From: Lachnospiraceae bacterium UBA7729
GTDB lineage: Bacteria; Bacillota; Clostridia; Lachnospirales; Lachnospiraceae
DNA length: 64,000 nt
NCBI GenBank assembly: GCA_002482005.1
Contig: DLFD01000069.1
Location: 1-64,000 of the forward strand
Direction: 5' to 3'
In this document: piece after piece, positions 15,076 through 23,284 of the stretch
How positions within the stretch are numbered: the first letter of the stretch is position 1
Layout of the letters: each line of letters opens with the position of its first letter
Translations under genes and position numbers: made by a program
The notes under the pieces: generated by a model
The model's database searches: none
What the model was told of the DNA's origin: nothing
What the model saw: the letters and a program-made list of their open reading frames with translations, nothing else

Positions 15076-15391
15076 ACTCCTGCACGTGCTCGACCCCCAT
15101 GCTCAGGATCGTCTCGACGTGGCTGTCTGCGAGTGAGTAGTAGAGGACACGGCCGTCCCTCCGGAACTTGACCAGATGGGACTGCTTCAGGATCTGCAGC
15201 TGATGGGAGATGGCGCTCTGGGACATGTCAAGCCTGCAGGAGATCTCGCTGACACTGAGCTCTTTTTCAGACAGCAGGGTATAGAGGATGCGGATCCTTG
15301 TGCGGTCTCCGAATACTTTATATAGTTCGCTCAGGGCGGTGATGGTCTCATCTGCCAGACAATTTTTCTCCATGAAAGCCTCCGAATCCAT
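15074..15391 (-). CDS. ArsR/SmtB-family metal-responsive repressor
   Basis: This winged-helix regulator of 105 residues has LYKVFGDRTRIRILYTLLSE, then the recognition region SVSEISCRLDMSQSAISHQL and the wing VKFRRDGRVLYYSLADSH. The alpha-3N/alpha-3 cysteine site (ELCVCD) is replaced by ELSVSE. At the C-terminus, DSHVETILSMGVEHVQE supplies the D-x-H...H-x-x-E ligands of the alpha-5 site, as in zinc sensors such as CzrA and SmtB. It is therefore probably a Zn- or Co-type sensor. No metal transporter gene is adjacent, so its target is elsewhere or is only itself. Its promoter at 15474-15502 overlaps the 23-bp repeat array. Confidence 0.9.
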   Translation of the reverse strand: MDSEAFMEKNCLADETITALSELYKVFGDRTRIRILYTLLSEKELSVSEISCRLDMSQSAISHQLQILKQSHLVKFRRDGRVLYYSLADSHVETILSMGVEHVQE

Positions 15392-15473
15392 GTTTTCCGG
15401 ACCGCTGCCTCAGGCACGCTGCCTGGGAGACGTTCCGGTCCGTGTCTCATATATGTCTGAACCAGTATCCTTA

Positions 15474-15502
15474 ATGATAGCAGAAGCATCCTTTCCGGTC
15501 AA
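15474..15502 (-). promoter_or_regulatory. Promoter for the ArsR gene
   Basis: On the minus strand, TTGACC (15502-15497), 17 bases, TATCAT (15479-15474). The -35 box lies in the first unit of the tandem array. Confidence 0.65.
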
Positions 15503-15622
15503 ACGCAGTCAGATCTGACGCTCAAACGCAGTCAGGTCTGGCGGTCAGACGCAGTCAGATCTGACGGTCAGACGGAGTCGGGTCTGATGGTCAGATGCAG
15601 GTCAGGCGCAGCCGAATCTGAC
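15498..15622. repeat. Array of 23-bp repeats with a 12-bp palindrome, between arsR and murE
   Basis: Units start at 15498, 15521, 15544, 15567 and (diverged) 15590. The consensus is GTCA(G/A)ACGCAGTCAGATCTG then ACG. Each contains or nearly contains the palindrome GTCAGATCTGAC. The array is bounded by the divergent ArsR promoter and the murE promoter, and makes up most of the 376-base gap. Confidence 0.8.
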
Positions 15623-15624
15623 AG

Positions 15625-15653
15625 TTGAGCGGGCTCTGCCGGAATGGTATAAT
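15625..15653 (+). promoter_or_regulatory. Promoter for the murE-priA-def-fmt run
   Basis: TTGAGC (15625-15630), 17 bases, perfect TATAAT (15648-15653), with an extended -10 TG at 15645-15646. It lies about 110 bases before the murE start. Confidence 0.85.
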
Positions 15654-15767
15654 GACGCCAAAGCTATACACTTTCGAAACAGCCGTGAAACCGACCGGAG
15701 AAGCGAATGCAGGGCAGTTGGATGCGCGGATGGGGCCGGAGTGTACTTATGGAAAAGAGGAGAACAG

Positions 15768-17258
15768 ATGGCAAGCTACAGTCTGAAAGAATTATTAAAG
15801 AATGTTTCTTATTCGGTCCTCTGCGGCAGCGATGAAACAGCCGTCACGGAGATCGTGAATGATTCCCGCAAGGCCGGTCCGGGTTCTGTCTTTGTCTGCA
15901 TCAAGGGGGCGGTAGCCGACGGACACAGGTATATTCCGGATGTCCTGAAGAAGGGCGTCAGCGCGATCGTTGTGGAAGATGACGTTGAGGTCGGGGAAGA
16001 GGCAAAAGACGTCACATATATCCGCACACCGGACACCAGGATCGCGATGGCGAGGATGGCAGCTGTCTATTACGGCAATCCATCCTCAAAGCTGAAGATG
16101 ATCGGAGTCACGGGCACCAAGGGCAAGACGACTACGACCTACATGGTCAAGGCGATCCTGGAGCAGGCAGGCTACAAGGTCGGCCTGATCGGTACCATCG
16201 AGACCCTGATCGGGCCCGAGAGGATCCCGAGCGCCAATACGACGCCGGAATCCCTGACTCTTCAGGAATATCTTGCGAAGATGGTCAAAGCCGGCATTGA
16301 GGTTGTCGTCATGGAAGTCTCCTCCCAGGCTCTGATGCTGCACAGGGTCGAAGGCATCGAGTTCGACATCGGCGTCTTCACCAACATCTCAGCCGATCAT
16401 ATCGGGCCTGGAGAGCATTCTTCCTTCGAGGACTACATGGAATGCAAGAGCAGGCTGTTCCGCATGTGCAAGGTGGGGATCTTCAACGGAGACGATATCC
16501 ACCTCGGCAGGATCCTCGAGCATCATACCTGCTCGGTCGAGACGTTCGGACTCAAGGAGACCGACAGCATCTACGCTGTGGACGGGAAACTCGTCTACCA
16601 TCCGGGATACCTCGGAACCACATTTGAGGTAAAGGGAGACCTGAACTTCCCGGTCGTCACGGACATCCCGGGCAGGTTCAGCGTCTACAATGCCCTCTGT
16701 GCGATCGCGATCTGCCGCCACTTTGACGTGACAACGGATGATTTCCAGAAAGCGCTGAAGGATGTCAGGGTCAAGGGACGTGTCGAGATGGTCAAGGTCA
16801 GCGATGACTTCATCCTGCTGATCGACTATGCTCACAATGCGATGGCGCTGTCCAGTATCCTGACGACCCTGAGGGAGTATCATCCGGGGAGGATCGTCAC
16901 GGTCTTCGGATGCGGCGGAAACAGGGCGCGTTCGAGAAGATACGAGATGGGTGAGGTATCCGGAAGGATGTCAGACTTTACGATCATCACTTCTGATAAT
17001 CCACGCTATGAGGACCCGGAAGCGATCATGGATGACATCGAGACCGGCATGAAGAAGACCGATGGAAAGTACATGCGCATCACCGACCGCAGGGAAGCGA
17101 TCGCGTATGCGATCCATCACGGAAGGCCGGGAGACATCATCGTCCTCGCAGGCAAGGGACATGAGGATTACCAGGAGATCAACGGGAAGAAATATCCGAT
17201 GGATGAGCGTGTGATCATCCGGGACATCCTGGAAGAAGATAGGAAAAAAGGGAACTGA
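15768..17258 (+). CDS. murE: UDP-N-acetylmuramoyl-L-alanyl-D-glutamate--2,6-diaminopimelate ligase
   Basis: This 496-residue cytosolic ligase adds meso-diaminopimelate to the UDP-MurNAc dipeptide in peptidoglycan synthesis. The N-terminal UDP-binding domain is VNDSRKAGPGSVFVCIKG; the ATP site is GVTGTKGKTTTTYM (about residues 113-126); the central domain has NTTPESLTLQEYLAKM and FTNISADH. The C-terminal domain has the specificity motif DNPR (residues 410-413) in TSDNPRYEDPEAI, which selects meso-DAP over lysine. The start at 15768 follows GAGGAG; the ATG at 15741 lacks one. It is the first gene of a long co-directional run, and priA follows 44 bases later. Confidence 0.96.
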   Translation: MASYSLKELLKNVSYSVLCGSDETAVTEIVNDSRKAGPGSVFVCIKGAVADGHRYIPDVLKKGVSAIVVEDDVEVGEEAKDVTYIRTPDTRIAMARMAAVYYGNPSSKLKMIGVTGTKGKTTTTYMVKAILEQAGYKVGLIGTIETLIGPERIPSANTTPESLTLQEYLAKMVKAGIEVVVMEVSSQALMLHRVEGIEFDIGVFTNISADHIGPGEHSSFEDYMECKSRLFRMCKVGIFNGDDIHLGRILEHHTCSVETFGLKETDSIYAVDGKLVYHPGYLGTTFEVKGDLNFPVVTDIPGRFSVYNALCAIAICRHFDVTTDDFQKALKDVRVKGRVEMVKVSDDFILLIDYAHNAMALSSILTTLREYHPGRIVTVFGCGGNRARSRRYEMGEVSGRMSDFTIITSDNPRYEDPEAIMDDIETGMKKTDGKYMRITDRREAIAYAIHHGRPGDIIVLAGKGHEDYQEINGKKYPMDERVIIRDILEEDRKKGN

Positions 17259-17302
17259 CCCGGGATCAGGGGCAGGGAAGAGAGTGCAGGTTTTCTGATA
17301 AG

Positions 17303-19516
17303 ATGCAGTTTGCTGATGTCATCGTAGATATATCGGCCCACGCGCTGGACCGGACTTTCCAGTACCGGGTTCCGGAAGAACTCGAGGGCAGCTGCGATAT
17401 CGGGTCGGTCGTAAATGTGCCTTTCGGCAGTCGCCTGGTCACGGGATATATCGTCGGCTTCTCTGATCAGCCCAGGGTAAAGGAGGATAAGATCCGCCCG
17501 CTTCAGGGATCTGTGGCGGGAGCCACGAGCGAGGAGAGCCGTCTGACCGGACTTGCGGTCTGGATCCGGGACAGATATGGATGTACCTTCCTGCAGGCTC
17601 TGCACACGGTGCTTCCGAAGAAGGCCAGAATGAAGGTGGCGCAGAGAAAGAAAGTCGTTCTCTGTGTTTCAGAGGAAAGCGCAGAGCATGCTCTTTCCGT
17701 CATGCATGTCAAAAAGCAGGCGGCAAGGGAAAGACTCCTCAGGGAGCTGATCGCGGAAAAGAGCCTCCCCTGGGAGGTCATCACGCAGAAGCTGAATGTG
17801 ACCGGCCAGACGGTGAAAGCACTCGAGGCGCGCGGACTTGTGAAGATCGAGACCGAAGACGCGTACAGAAACCCGGTCCTGCCTGAAGCATATGCCCACA
17901 GGAGCGTTACTCTGAACGAAGAGCAGAGCGCCATTGTTTCCGGAATCTGCGACCGGTGGAACGAAGAGCCGGCGGGACGTTACCTGATCCGGGGAATCAC
18001 AGGATCGGGCAAGACCGAGGTCTACATCGAACTGATCGCCTATGCGGTAAGCCGGGGGCTTCAGGCGATCGTCCTGATCCCGGAGATCGCTTTGACTTAC
18101 CAGACCCTGATGCGGTTCTACCACCGTTTCGGGGAGAGAGTCTCCGTCATTCATTCCAGGATGAGCGCCGGCGAACGTTCCGACCAGTTCGAGAGGGCCC
18201 GGAGGGGCGCCATCGACGTCATGATCGGACCGAGATCGGCGCTGTTTACACCTTTTGAACACCTTGGGATCATCGTCATCGATGAGGAACACGAGGAGAG
18301 TTACCGGAGCGGACAGGCTCCGAAGTATCATGCGAGGGAAGTTGCCTTCCGCAGGGGCGAGATGGAGGGGGCAAAGGTAGTGCTCGGATCTGCCACGCCG
18401 TCTCTGGAAGCTTCCTATGCGGCGGAAAAAGGGATCGTGAAGGAGTTCCGGCTGGACCATCGTGCCGGGAAGTCTGCGCTGCCTTATGTCGGCATTATCG
18501 ATCTCCGCAGGGAGGAAGGTTTCGGCGACCGCAATATGATCAGCAGGCAGCTGAAGGCCGCCATGGGGGAGACCCTTCAGAGAAAAGAGCAGATCATGCT
18601 CTTTCTGAACCGGAGAGGCTATGCGGGGGCCGTTACCTGCAGAAGCTGCGGAAAGGTCATCAGGTGCCCGCACTGCGATGTGGCGCTGACTCTGCATGGA
18701 AAAGACCGGCTGGTCTGTCACTACTGTGGATACGAGACAAGACTCACCGGGAAGTGCCCGGAGTGCGGAAGCCCATATCTGAGAACCTTCAGGGCAGGGA
18801 CCGAGCAGGTTGAGAAGGAAGTGGGTCAGCTCTTCCCGGGTGCCCGTGTCCTCAGGATGGACAAGGATACCACAGCAGGCAAGGACGGACAGCTGAACAT
18901 CCTGTCGAAGTTCGCCTCCCGCGAGGCGGATATCCTGATCGGGACTCAGATGATCGTCAAGGGGCATGACTTCCCGGATGTGACGCTGGTAGGGATCCTT
19001 GCGGCGGACCTGTCGCTGAACATTCCGGACTTCCGGGCGGCGGAAAGGACTTTCCAGCTGCTGACCCAGGCGGCCGGCAGGGCGGGAAGGGCTGATAAGC
19101 CGGGAAAGGTTCTGATCCAGACTTATCAGCCGGACCATTATGCGGTGCGCTGCGCCATGCGGCAGGATTACGATTCTTTCTACCAGAAGGAGATGGATCT
19201 CCGGCTGCTGTCAGGCTATCCGCCTGCCGGCGGACTGCTGCAGGTCCACATGGCCTGCAGCGACAGAGACCATCTGAAGATCGCAGCGGACCACCTGAAG
19301 GCGCTGCTTGACAGGATCCTCTGTCAGGTCAGATCGGCTCAGGTCCTTGGACCGACTGATGACATGGTAGGCAGGATCGCGGATGTATATCATATGGTCA
19401 TCTACCTGAAGTGCCCCGGAAGGAAAGTGCTGAGGGTGTGCAAGAACCGCCTTGAGCGGTATATAGAAGCCAATGAAGGGTTCAGGAATGTCGAGATCAC
19501 GTTCGATGTCGACTGA
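17303..19516 (+). CDS. priA: Primosomal protein N' (replication restart helicase PriA)
   Basis: This 737-residue superfamily 2 helicase reloads the replisome at stalled forks. The N-terminal DNA-binding domain begins MQFADVIVDISAHALDRTF and includes NVPFGSRLVTGYIVGF. The helicase core has Walker A RGITGSGKTEVYIELI, Walker B IIVIDEEHEESYRSGQAPKYH and the GSATPSLEASYAA motif. The zinc-binding insert is complete, with CRSCGKVIRCPHCDVALT and CHYCGYETRLTGKCPECG (eight Cys). Motifs V and VI appear in LIGTQMIVKGHDFPDVTLVG and LTQAAGRAGRADKPGKVLIQ. No strong ribosome binding site precedes the ATG, so translation may depend on murE. def follows at once. Confidence 0.96.
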   Translation: MQFADVIVDISAHALDRTFQYRVPEELEGSCDIGSVVNVPFGSRLVTGYIVGFSDQPRVKEDKIRPLQGSVAGATSEESRLTGLAVWIRDRYGCTFLQALHTVLPKKARMKVAQRKKVVLCVSEESAEHALSVMHVKKQAARERLLRELIAEKSLPWEVITQKLNVTGQTVKALEARGLVKIETEDAYRNPVLPEAYAHRSVTLNEEQSAIVSGICDRWNEEPAGRYLIRGITGSGKTEVYIELIAYAVSRGLQAIVLIPEIALTYQTLMRFYHRFGERVSVIHSRMSAGERSDQFERARRGAIDVMIGPRSALFTPFEHLGIIVIDEEHEESYRSGQAPKYHAREVAFRRGEMEGAKVVLGSATPSLEASYAAEKGIVKEFRLDHRAGKSALPYVGIIDLRREEGFGDRNMISRQLKAAMGETLQRKEQIMLFLNRRGYAGAVTCRSCGKVIRCPHCDVALTLHGKDRLVCHYCGYETRLTGKCPECGSPYLRTFRAGTEQVEKEVGQLFPGARVLRMDKDTTAGKDGQLNILSKFASREADILIGTQMIVKGHDFPDVTLVGILAADLSLNIPDFRAAERTFQLLTQAAGRAGRADKPGKVLIQTYQPDHYAVRCAMRQDYDSFYQKEMDLRLLSGYPPAGGLLQVHMACSDRDHLKIAADHLKALLDRILCQVRSAQVLGPTDDMVGRIADVYHMVIYLKCPGRKVLRVCKNRLERYIEANEGFRNVEITFDVD

Positions 19517-19530
19517 GAAAGGATATGGTT

Positions 19531-20034
19531 ATGGCATTAAGACAGATTCGGAAGCTTGGAGATGAGGTCCTCACGAAGAAGTGCCGCGAGGTAAAGGAGA
19601 TGACGCCGAGGCTCCGCACCCTGGCGGCGGATATGCTTGAGACGATGTATGCGGCGGAGGGCGTCGGGCTTGCCGCACCGCAGGTAGGCGTTCTGAGAAG
19701 GATCGTCGTGATCGACGTCGGGGAAGGACCTGTAACACTTGTGAACCCGGTCGTCGCAGAGACGGATGGGGAGCAGGTCGGCAGCGAAGGCTGCCTGTCG
19801 GTCCCTGGCAAGGCCGGGATCGTGAAGAGACCTGAGCACGTCATTGTCAAAGCGAAAGATATCGATATGAAAGATATCACGGTCGAAGGCCGCGATCTGT
19901 TCGCAAGAGCTCTCTGCCATGAGATCGATCATCTTGACGGGGTCATGTACATCTCCAAGGTGGACGGGGAGCTGTTCTCCACCGAGCCGCCGGAAGAAGA
20001 GGACGATGAAGAAGGAGAGGACGGAGAAGAGTAA
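19531..20034 (+). CDS. def: Peptide deformylase
   Basis: This metal-dependent enzyme of 167 residues removes the N-formyl group from new proteins. All three family motifs are present: EGVGLAAPQVGVLRR, GSEGCLSVPGKAG (the Cys metal ligand) and LCHEIDHLDGVMYI (the HEIDH metal site). The start at 19531 is favoured because AAAGG lies 8 bases before it; an ATG at 19525 is in frame but too close. The last 18 residues are almost all Glu and Asp, a tail that most deformylases lack. fmt is next, completing the usual formylation/deformylation pair after priA. Confidence 0.96.
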   Translation: MALRQIRKLGDEVLTKKCREVKEMTPRLRTLAADMLETMYAAEGVGLAAPQVGVLRRIVVIDVGEGPVTLVNPVVAETDGEQVGSEGCLSVPGKAGIVKRPEHVIVKAKDIDMKDITVEGRDLFARALCHEIDHLDGVMYISKVDGELFSTEPPEEEDDEEGEDGEE

Positions 20035-20099
20035 GCAGGAAAAGCCAGTCATTCTGGCAGACCGGACCTGCAGACCTGAGAGTGAGGAGAGGCGGTAAG

Positions 20100-21041
20100 T
20101 TGAGCGAAGTTGTATTCATGGGGACTCCGGATTTCGCGTCCGGAGTGCTTGAGGCACTGGTACATTCTGAATACCATGTGAAAGCTGTGTTCACGCAGCC
20201 GGACCGTCCGAAGGGAAGAGGAAACAGTCTTCAGATGTCTCCGGTCAAGGAGACGGCACTAAAGTACGGGATCGATGTCTTTCAGCCGAAGAAGATCCGG
20301 GAGCCTGAGAATACGGACCTCCTTCGGAAGCTGGCCCCGGATTTCATCGTGGTTGCCGCATTCGGACAGATCATCCCGCAGTCCATCCTGGATATCCCGA
20401 GGTTCGGATGTCTGAACGTTCACGCGTCCCTGCTGCCGGCCTGGAGAGGGGCTGCCCCGATCCAGTGGTCCATTATCAGCGGCGACAGGGAGACCGGGAT
20501 CACGATCATGCGGATGAACGCCGGGCTTGATACGGGGGACATCATCAGCAAGGCTGTGGTACAGATCCATCCGGATGAGACAGGGGGAAGCCTGTTTGAC
20601 AGGCTGATGCCGGTCGGAGCGTCCCTGCTCCTGGAGACGATGAAGAAGATCGAGGAAGGAACAGCTTCCTATACCCCGCAGCCTGCAGAGAGCACGACGC
20701 CTTATGCTTCCATGCTCTCGAAGAAGAGCGGACTGATCGACTGGAGCAGGAGCGCCGGAGAGATCGAGCGTCTGGTCCGGGGCATGTCCCCGTGGCCGAG
20801 CGCCTATACGTATGAGAACGGGAAGATGCTCAAGATCTGGCGCGCCGAAGTGACAGACGGGAACGCTCAGGGCAGCTGCGGGCCGGGCACCATCGTCTCC
20901 GTCTCGAAGAAGGAGCTGCTGGTGCAGACCGGGTCCGGACTCCTTTCTCTTCTGGAAGTACAGCCGGAAGGGAAGAAGAGGATGGAGATCGACGCATATC
21001 TGCGCGGATACAGGCAGGCGGAAGGCGTCCGTCTCGGATAA
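20100..21041 (+). CDS. fmt: Methionyl-tRNA formyltransferase (TTG start)
   Basis: This 313-residue enzyme formylates the initiator Met-tRNA with 10-formyl-THF. Signature regions are VVFMGTPDFASGVLEAL at the N-terminus, FTQPDRPKGRGNSLQ, LNVHASLLPAWRGAAPIQW with the catalytic His, and GITIMRMNAGLDTGDI with the catalytic Asp. The C-terminal beta-barrel begins near RLVRGMSPWPSAYT. The start is taken as TTG at 20100, because GGAGAGGCGG lies just upstream and the family N-terminus begins there. An in-frame GTG at 20082 lies before that site. Repeat B1 lies after the stop, splitting the otherwise conserved order fmt-yugP. Confidence 0.94.
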   Translation: MSEVVFMGTPDFASGVLEALVHSEYHVKAVFTQPDRPKGRGNSLQMSPVKETALKYGIDVFQPKKIREPENTDLLRKLAPDFIVVAAFGQIIPQSILDIPRFGCLNVHASLLPAWRGAAPIQWSIISGDRETGITIMRMNAGLDTGDIISKAVVQIHPDETGGSLFDRLMPVGASLLLETMKKIEEGTASYTPQPAESTTPYASMLSKKSGLIDWSRSAGEIERLVRGMSPWPSAYTYENGKMLKIWRAEVTDGNAQGSCGPGTIVSVSKKELLVQTGSGLLSLLEVQPEGKKRMEIDAYLRGYRQAEGVRLG

Positions 21042-21059
21042 GCGGACGGACAGGAAAGA

Positions 21060-21076
21060 TGGCTTTCAGCCATCAT
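21060..21076 (+). other. Small hairpin after fmt
   Basis: GATGGCT (21060-21066) and AGCCATC (21070-21076) form a perfect 7-bp stem with a 3-base loop. No T run follows. Confidence 0.45.
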
Positions 21077-21079
21077 GAG

Positions 21080-21150
21080 ATGACGCAAGTGCCAAAAGTC
21101 ATTGGCCGTGTGCGCCCCAGCACATAAGGCCATATGACTTATTGGCATCA
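21080..21150 (+). repeat. Interspersed repeat family B, copy B1
   Basis: This 71-base element is nearly identical to 61676-61746. It folds into a long stem (21089-21148) with paired segments TGCCAA/TTGGCA, GTCAT/ATGAC, GGCC/GGCC and TGTGC/GCACA. Differences from copy B2 are concentrated at the apical loop (CCCCA here) and the 3' end, so the stem is kept. It lies between fmt and yugP, within what should be one transcript. Confidence 0.8.
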
Positions 21151-21189
21151 TGAGATTACATGTTCACACGTGTTCACGGAGGTGGGATT

Positions 21190-21903
21190 ATGTATGGAGG
21201 ATACGGATACCCGTATTATTCCTTCGACTGGACTTATCTGCTCGCTCTTCTTGGGCTCGCGATCACGATGATCGCAAGTGCCAGGGTCAACGGTGTCTAC
21301 AGCAAATACCAGAAAGTGCGAAGCAGGTCCGGACTGACCGGTGCGCAGGCGGCAAGACTGATCCTGGATTCCCAGGGACTTCAGAATGTCGTGATCGAGA
21401 AGGTTTCCGGCCATCTGACGGACCATTATGATCCGCGGACGAAGACGCTCCGCCTTTCAGAGTCTACTTACGGCTATGCTTCGGTAGGAGCGATCTGTGT
21501 TGCTGCCCATGAAAGCGGGCATGCTGTCCAGGATAAGGTCCACTACGGACCGCTGGTCCTGAGGAGCACTCTGGTCCCGGCCGCCAATATCGGTTCCTCC
21601 TTGTCCTGGTGGATCTTTCTGGCAGGTCTGTTCTTCTCGATCCAGCCTCTGATGACTGCCGGGATCCTTCTCTTCTCGATCGCCGTCCTCTTTCAGCTGG
21701 TCACTCTGCCCGTGGAGTTTAACGCATCCCACAGGGCACTGACGATCCTGAAGGATCAGCAGATCATCCCGGAGGATGAACTGAAGGGTGGAAGGGAAGT
21801 ACTGTGGGCGGCGGCCATGACCTATGTCGCGGCGCTTCTGTCGTCCGTCCTGCAGCTTCTGAGACTCCTGCTCCTCTCAAACAACCGAAGAGACAGACGC
21901 TGA
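21190..21903 (+). CDS. yugP: Membrane zinc metallopeptidase, YugP family
   Basis: This membrane protein of 237 residues belongs to the neutral zinc metallopeptidase family PF04298. It begins with a Tyr/Gly-rich stretch (MYGGYGYPYYSFDWTYLL) leading into a first span. The zinc site is VAAHESGHAVQDK (HEXXH), following STYGYASVGAICV, and SLSWWIFLAGLFFSIQPL begins the membrane region; VTLPVEFNASHRAL supplies the conserved E-x-x-A-S-x-R-A motif. The start at 21190 follows GGAGGTGGG. It is conserved in Firmicutes between fmt and rsmB, and its substrate is unknown. Confidence 0.93.
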   Translation: MYGGYGYPYYSFDWTYLLALLGLAITMIASARVNGVYSKYQKVRSRSGLTGAQAARLILDSQGLQNVVIEKVSGHLTDHYDPRTKTLRLSESTYGYASVGAICVAAHESGHAVQDKVHYGPLVLRSTLVPAANIGSSLSWWIFLAGLFFSIQPLMTAGILLFSIAVLFQLVTLPVEFNASHRALTILKDQQIIPEDELKGGREVLWAAAMTYVAALLSSVLQLLRLLLLSNNRRDRR

Positions 21904-21928
21904 ATAAGGAAAGCGGGGGAGTTCTTTC

Positions 21929-23275
21929 ATGGTGAATATCCGCGCGGTGGTCCTGGATGTGCTGATGGAGGTTACCGAAGGAGAAGCCTACAGTCATATC
22001 GTCCTGAGGGATACACTTCAGAAATATGAATATCTTGACAAGAGGGACAGAGCTTTCATCTCAAGGGTGACGGAAGGAACCCTTGAGAACCTGATCCAGA
22101 TCGACTATATCATCGAAAGCTTCTCGAAAGTGCCGATCTACAACATGAAGCCGCTGATCAGGAATCTTCTTCGGATGAGTGTCTATCAGCTGAAGTGGAT
22201 GGACTCTGTGCCGGACAGTGCAGCTGTCAATGAGGCGGTCAGGATCGCCCAGAAGAGAGGCTTCTTCAACCTGAAGGGATTCGTGAACGGAGTCCTCCGG
22301 GCATGTGCAAGAGGCCTTTCGGATGTCCGTTATCCGACGAAGGAGGAAAGCCCGCTGGAATACCTGTCCGTAAGATATTCCATGCCGCAGTGGATCCTCC
22401 AGAGGTGGCTCGGGCAGTTTTCCTTTGAGGCCGTGGAGAAGATCTGCGCTTCCTTCCAGACCGAGCGGCCGACGACCGTGAGGGTCCGTACCCAGGAGGC
22501 TTCCAGAGAACAGATCATCGAGTCCCTGAAGGCGGAGGGAGTCACGGTAGAGCAGCATCCTTATCTGGATTACGCGCTGAAACTATCCGGCTATAACTAT
22601 ATCGGGGCGCTTGAAGCATTTCGCAGGGGATGGATCTATGTGCAGGATGTCAGTTCCATGCTGGTCGCGGAGCTTGCCGCTCCCAACTGGGGAGACTACT
22701 GCATCGATGTCTGTGCCGCTCCGGGCGGAAAGAGTCTTCATCTGTCCGACCGTCTGAAGGGAAGCGGATATGTCGAGGCAAGAGATATCTCCGGGAAGAA
22801 GGTCGACCTGATGAAGGAAAATATCGACCGGCTCGGAGTGATCAACATGCAGGCAGCCCTGAAGGATGCCATGAAATACGATGAGAAGTCGTTCCAGAAG
22901 GCGGATATCGTTCTCTGCGATGTCCCGTGTTCAGGGCTTGGAGTGATCGGAAAGAAGCAGGATATCAAGTACAAGATGAACCCGACCAGGATCGAGGAAC
23001 TGCTCCGGATCCAGCAGAGGATCCTGAGCGTCTCACAGAATTATGTGAAGCCCGGAGGAGTCCTTATCTTCTCGACCTGCACGATCGGGGCGGAGGAGAA
23101 TCAGATGAACCTGCAGTATTTCCTGAATAATTTCCCGTTCCGTCTGGAGTCGATCGACCCATATATCCCGGAGGCGCTCAGAGGAAGGACGACTGCGGGA
23201 GGTTATCTGCAGCTTCTTCCGGGGGTGAACGACAGCGATGGGTTCTTCCTGGCAAGGCTCCGCAGGGATAAGTGA
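21929..23275 (+). CDS. rsmB: 16S rRNA (cytosine-C5)-methyltransferase RsmB
   Basis: This 448-residue SAM-dependent enzyme methylates C967 of 16S rRNA. The N-terminal NusB-like RNA-binding domain spans residues 1-140 (LDKRDRAFISRVTEGTLENL; SVYQLKWMDSVPDSAAVNEA; VNGVLRACARG). The catalytic domain has the SAM-binding motif CIDVCAAPGGKSLHLS, the first catalytic Cys in ADIVLCDVPCSGLGVIGKK and the second in LIFSTCTIGAEEN. The start follows GGGGGAG by 7 bases. rlmN begins 9 bases after the stop, so the two rRNA methyltransferases are made together. Confidence 0.95.
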   Translation: MVNIRAVVLDVLMEVTEGEAYSHIVLRDTLQKYEYLDKRDRAFISRVTEGTLENLIQIDYIIESFSKVPIYNMKPLIRNLLRMSVYQLKWMDSVPDSAAVNEAVRIAQKRGFFNLKGFVNGVLRACARGLSDVRYPTKEESPLEYLSVRYSMPQWILQRWLGQFSFEAVEKICASFQTERPTTVRVRTQEASREQIIESLKAEGVTVEQHPYLDYALKLSGYNYIGALEAFRRGWIYVQDVSSMLVAELAAPNWGDYCIDVCAAPGGKSLHLSDRLKGSGYVEARDISGKKVDLMKENIDRLGVINMQAALKDAMKYDEKSFQKADIVLCDVPCSGLGVIGKKQDIKYKMNPTRIEELLRIQQRILSVSQNYVKPGGVLIFSTCTIGAEENQMNLQYFLNNFPFRLESIDPYIPEALRGRTTAGGYLQLLPGVNDSDGFFLARLRRDK

Positions 23276-23284
23276 GTTTACTAC

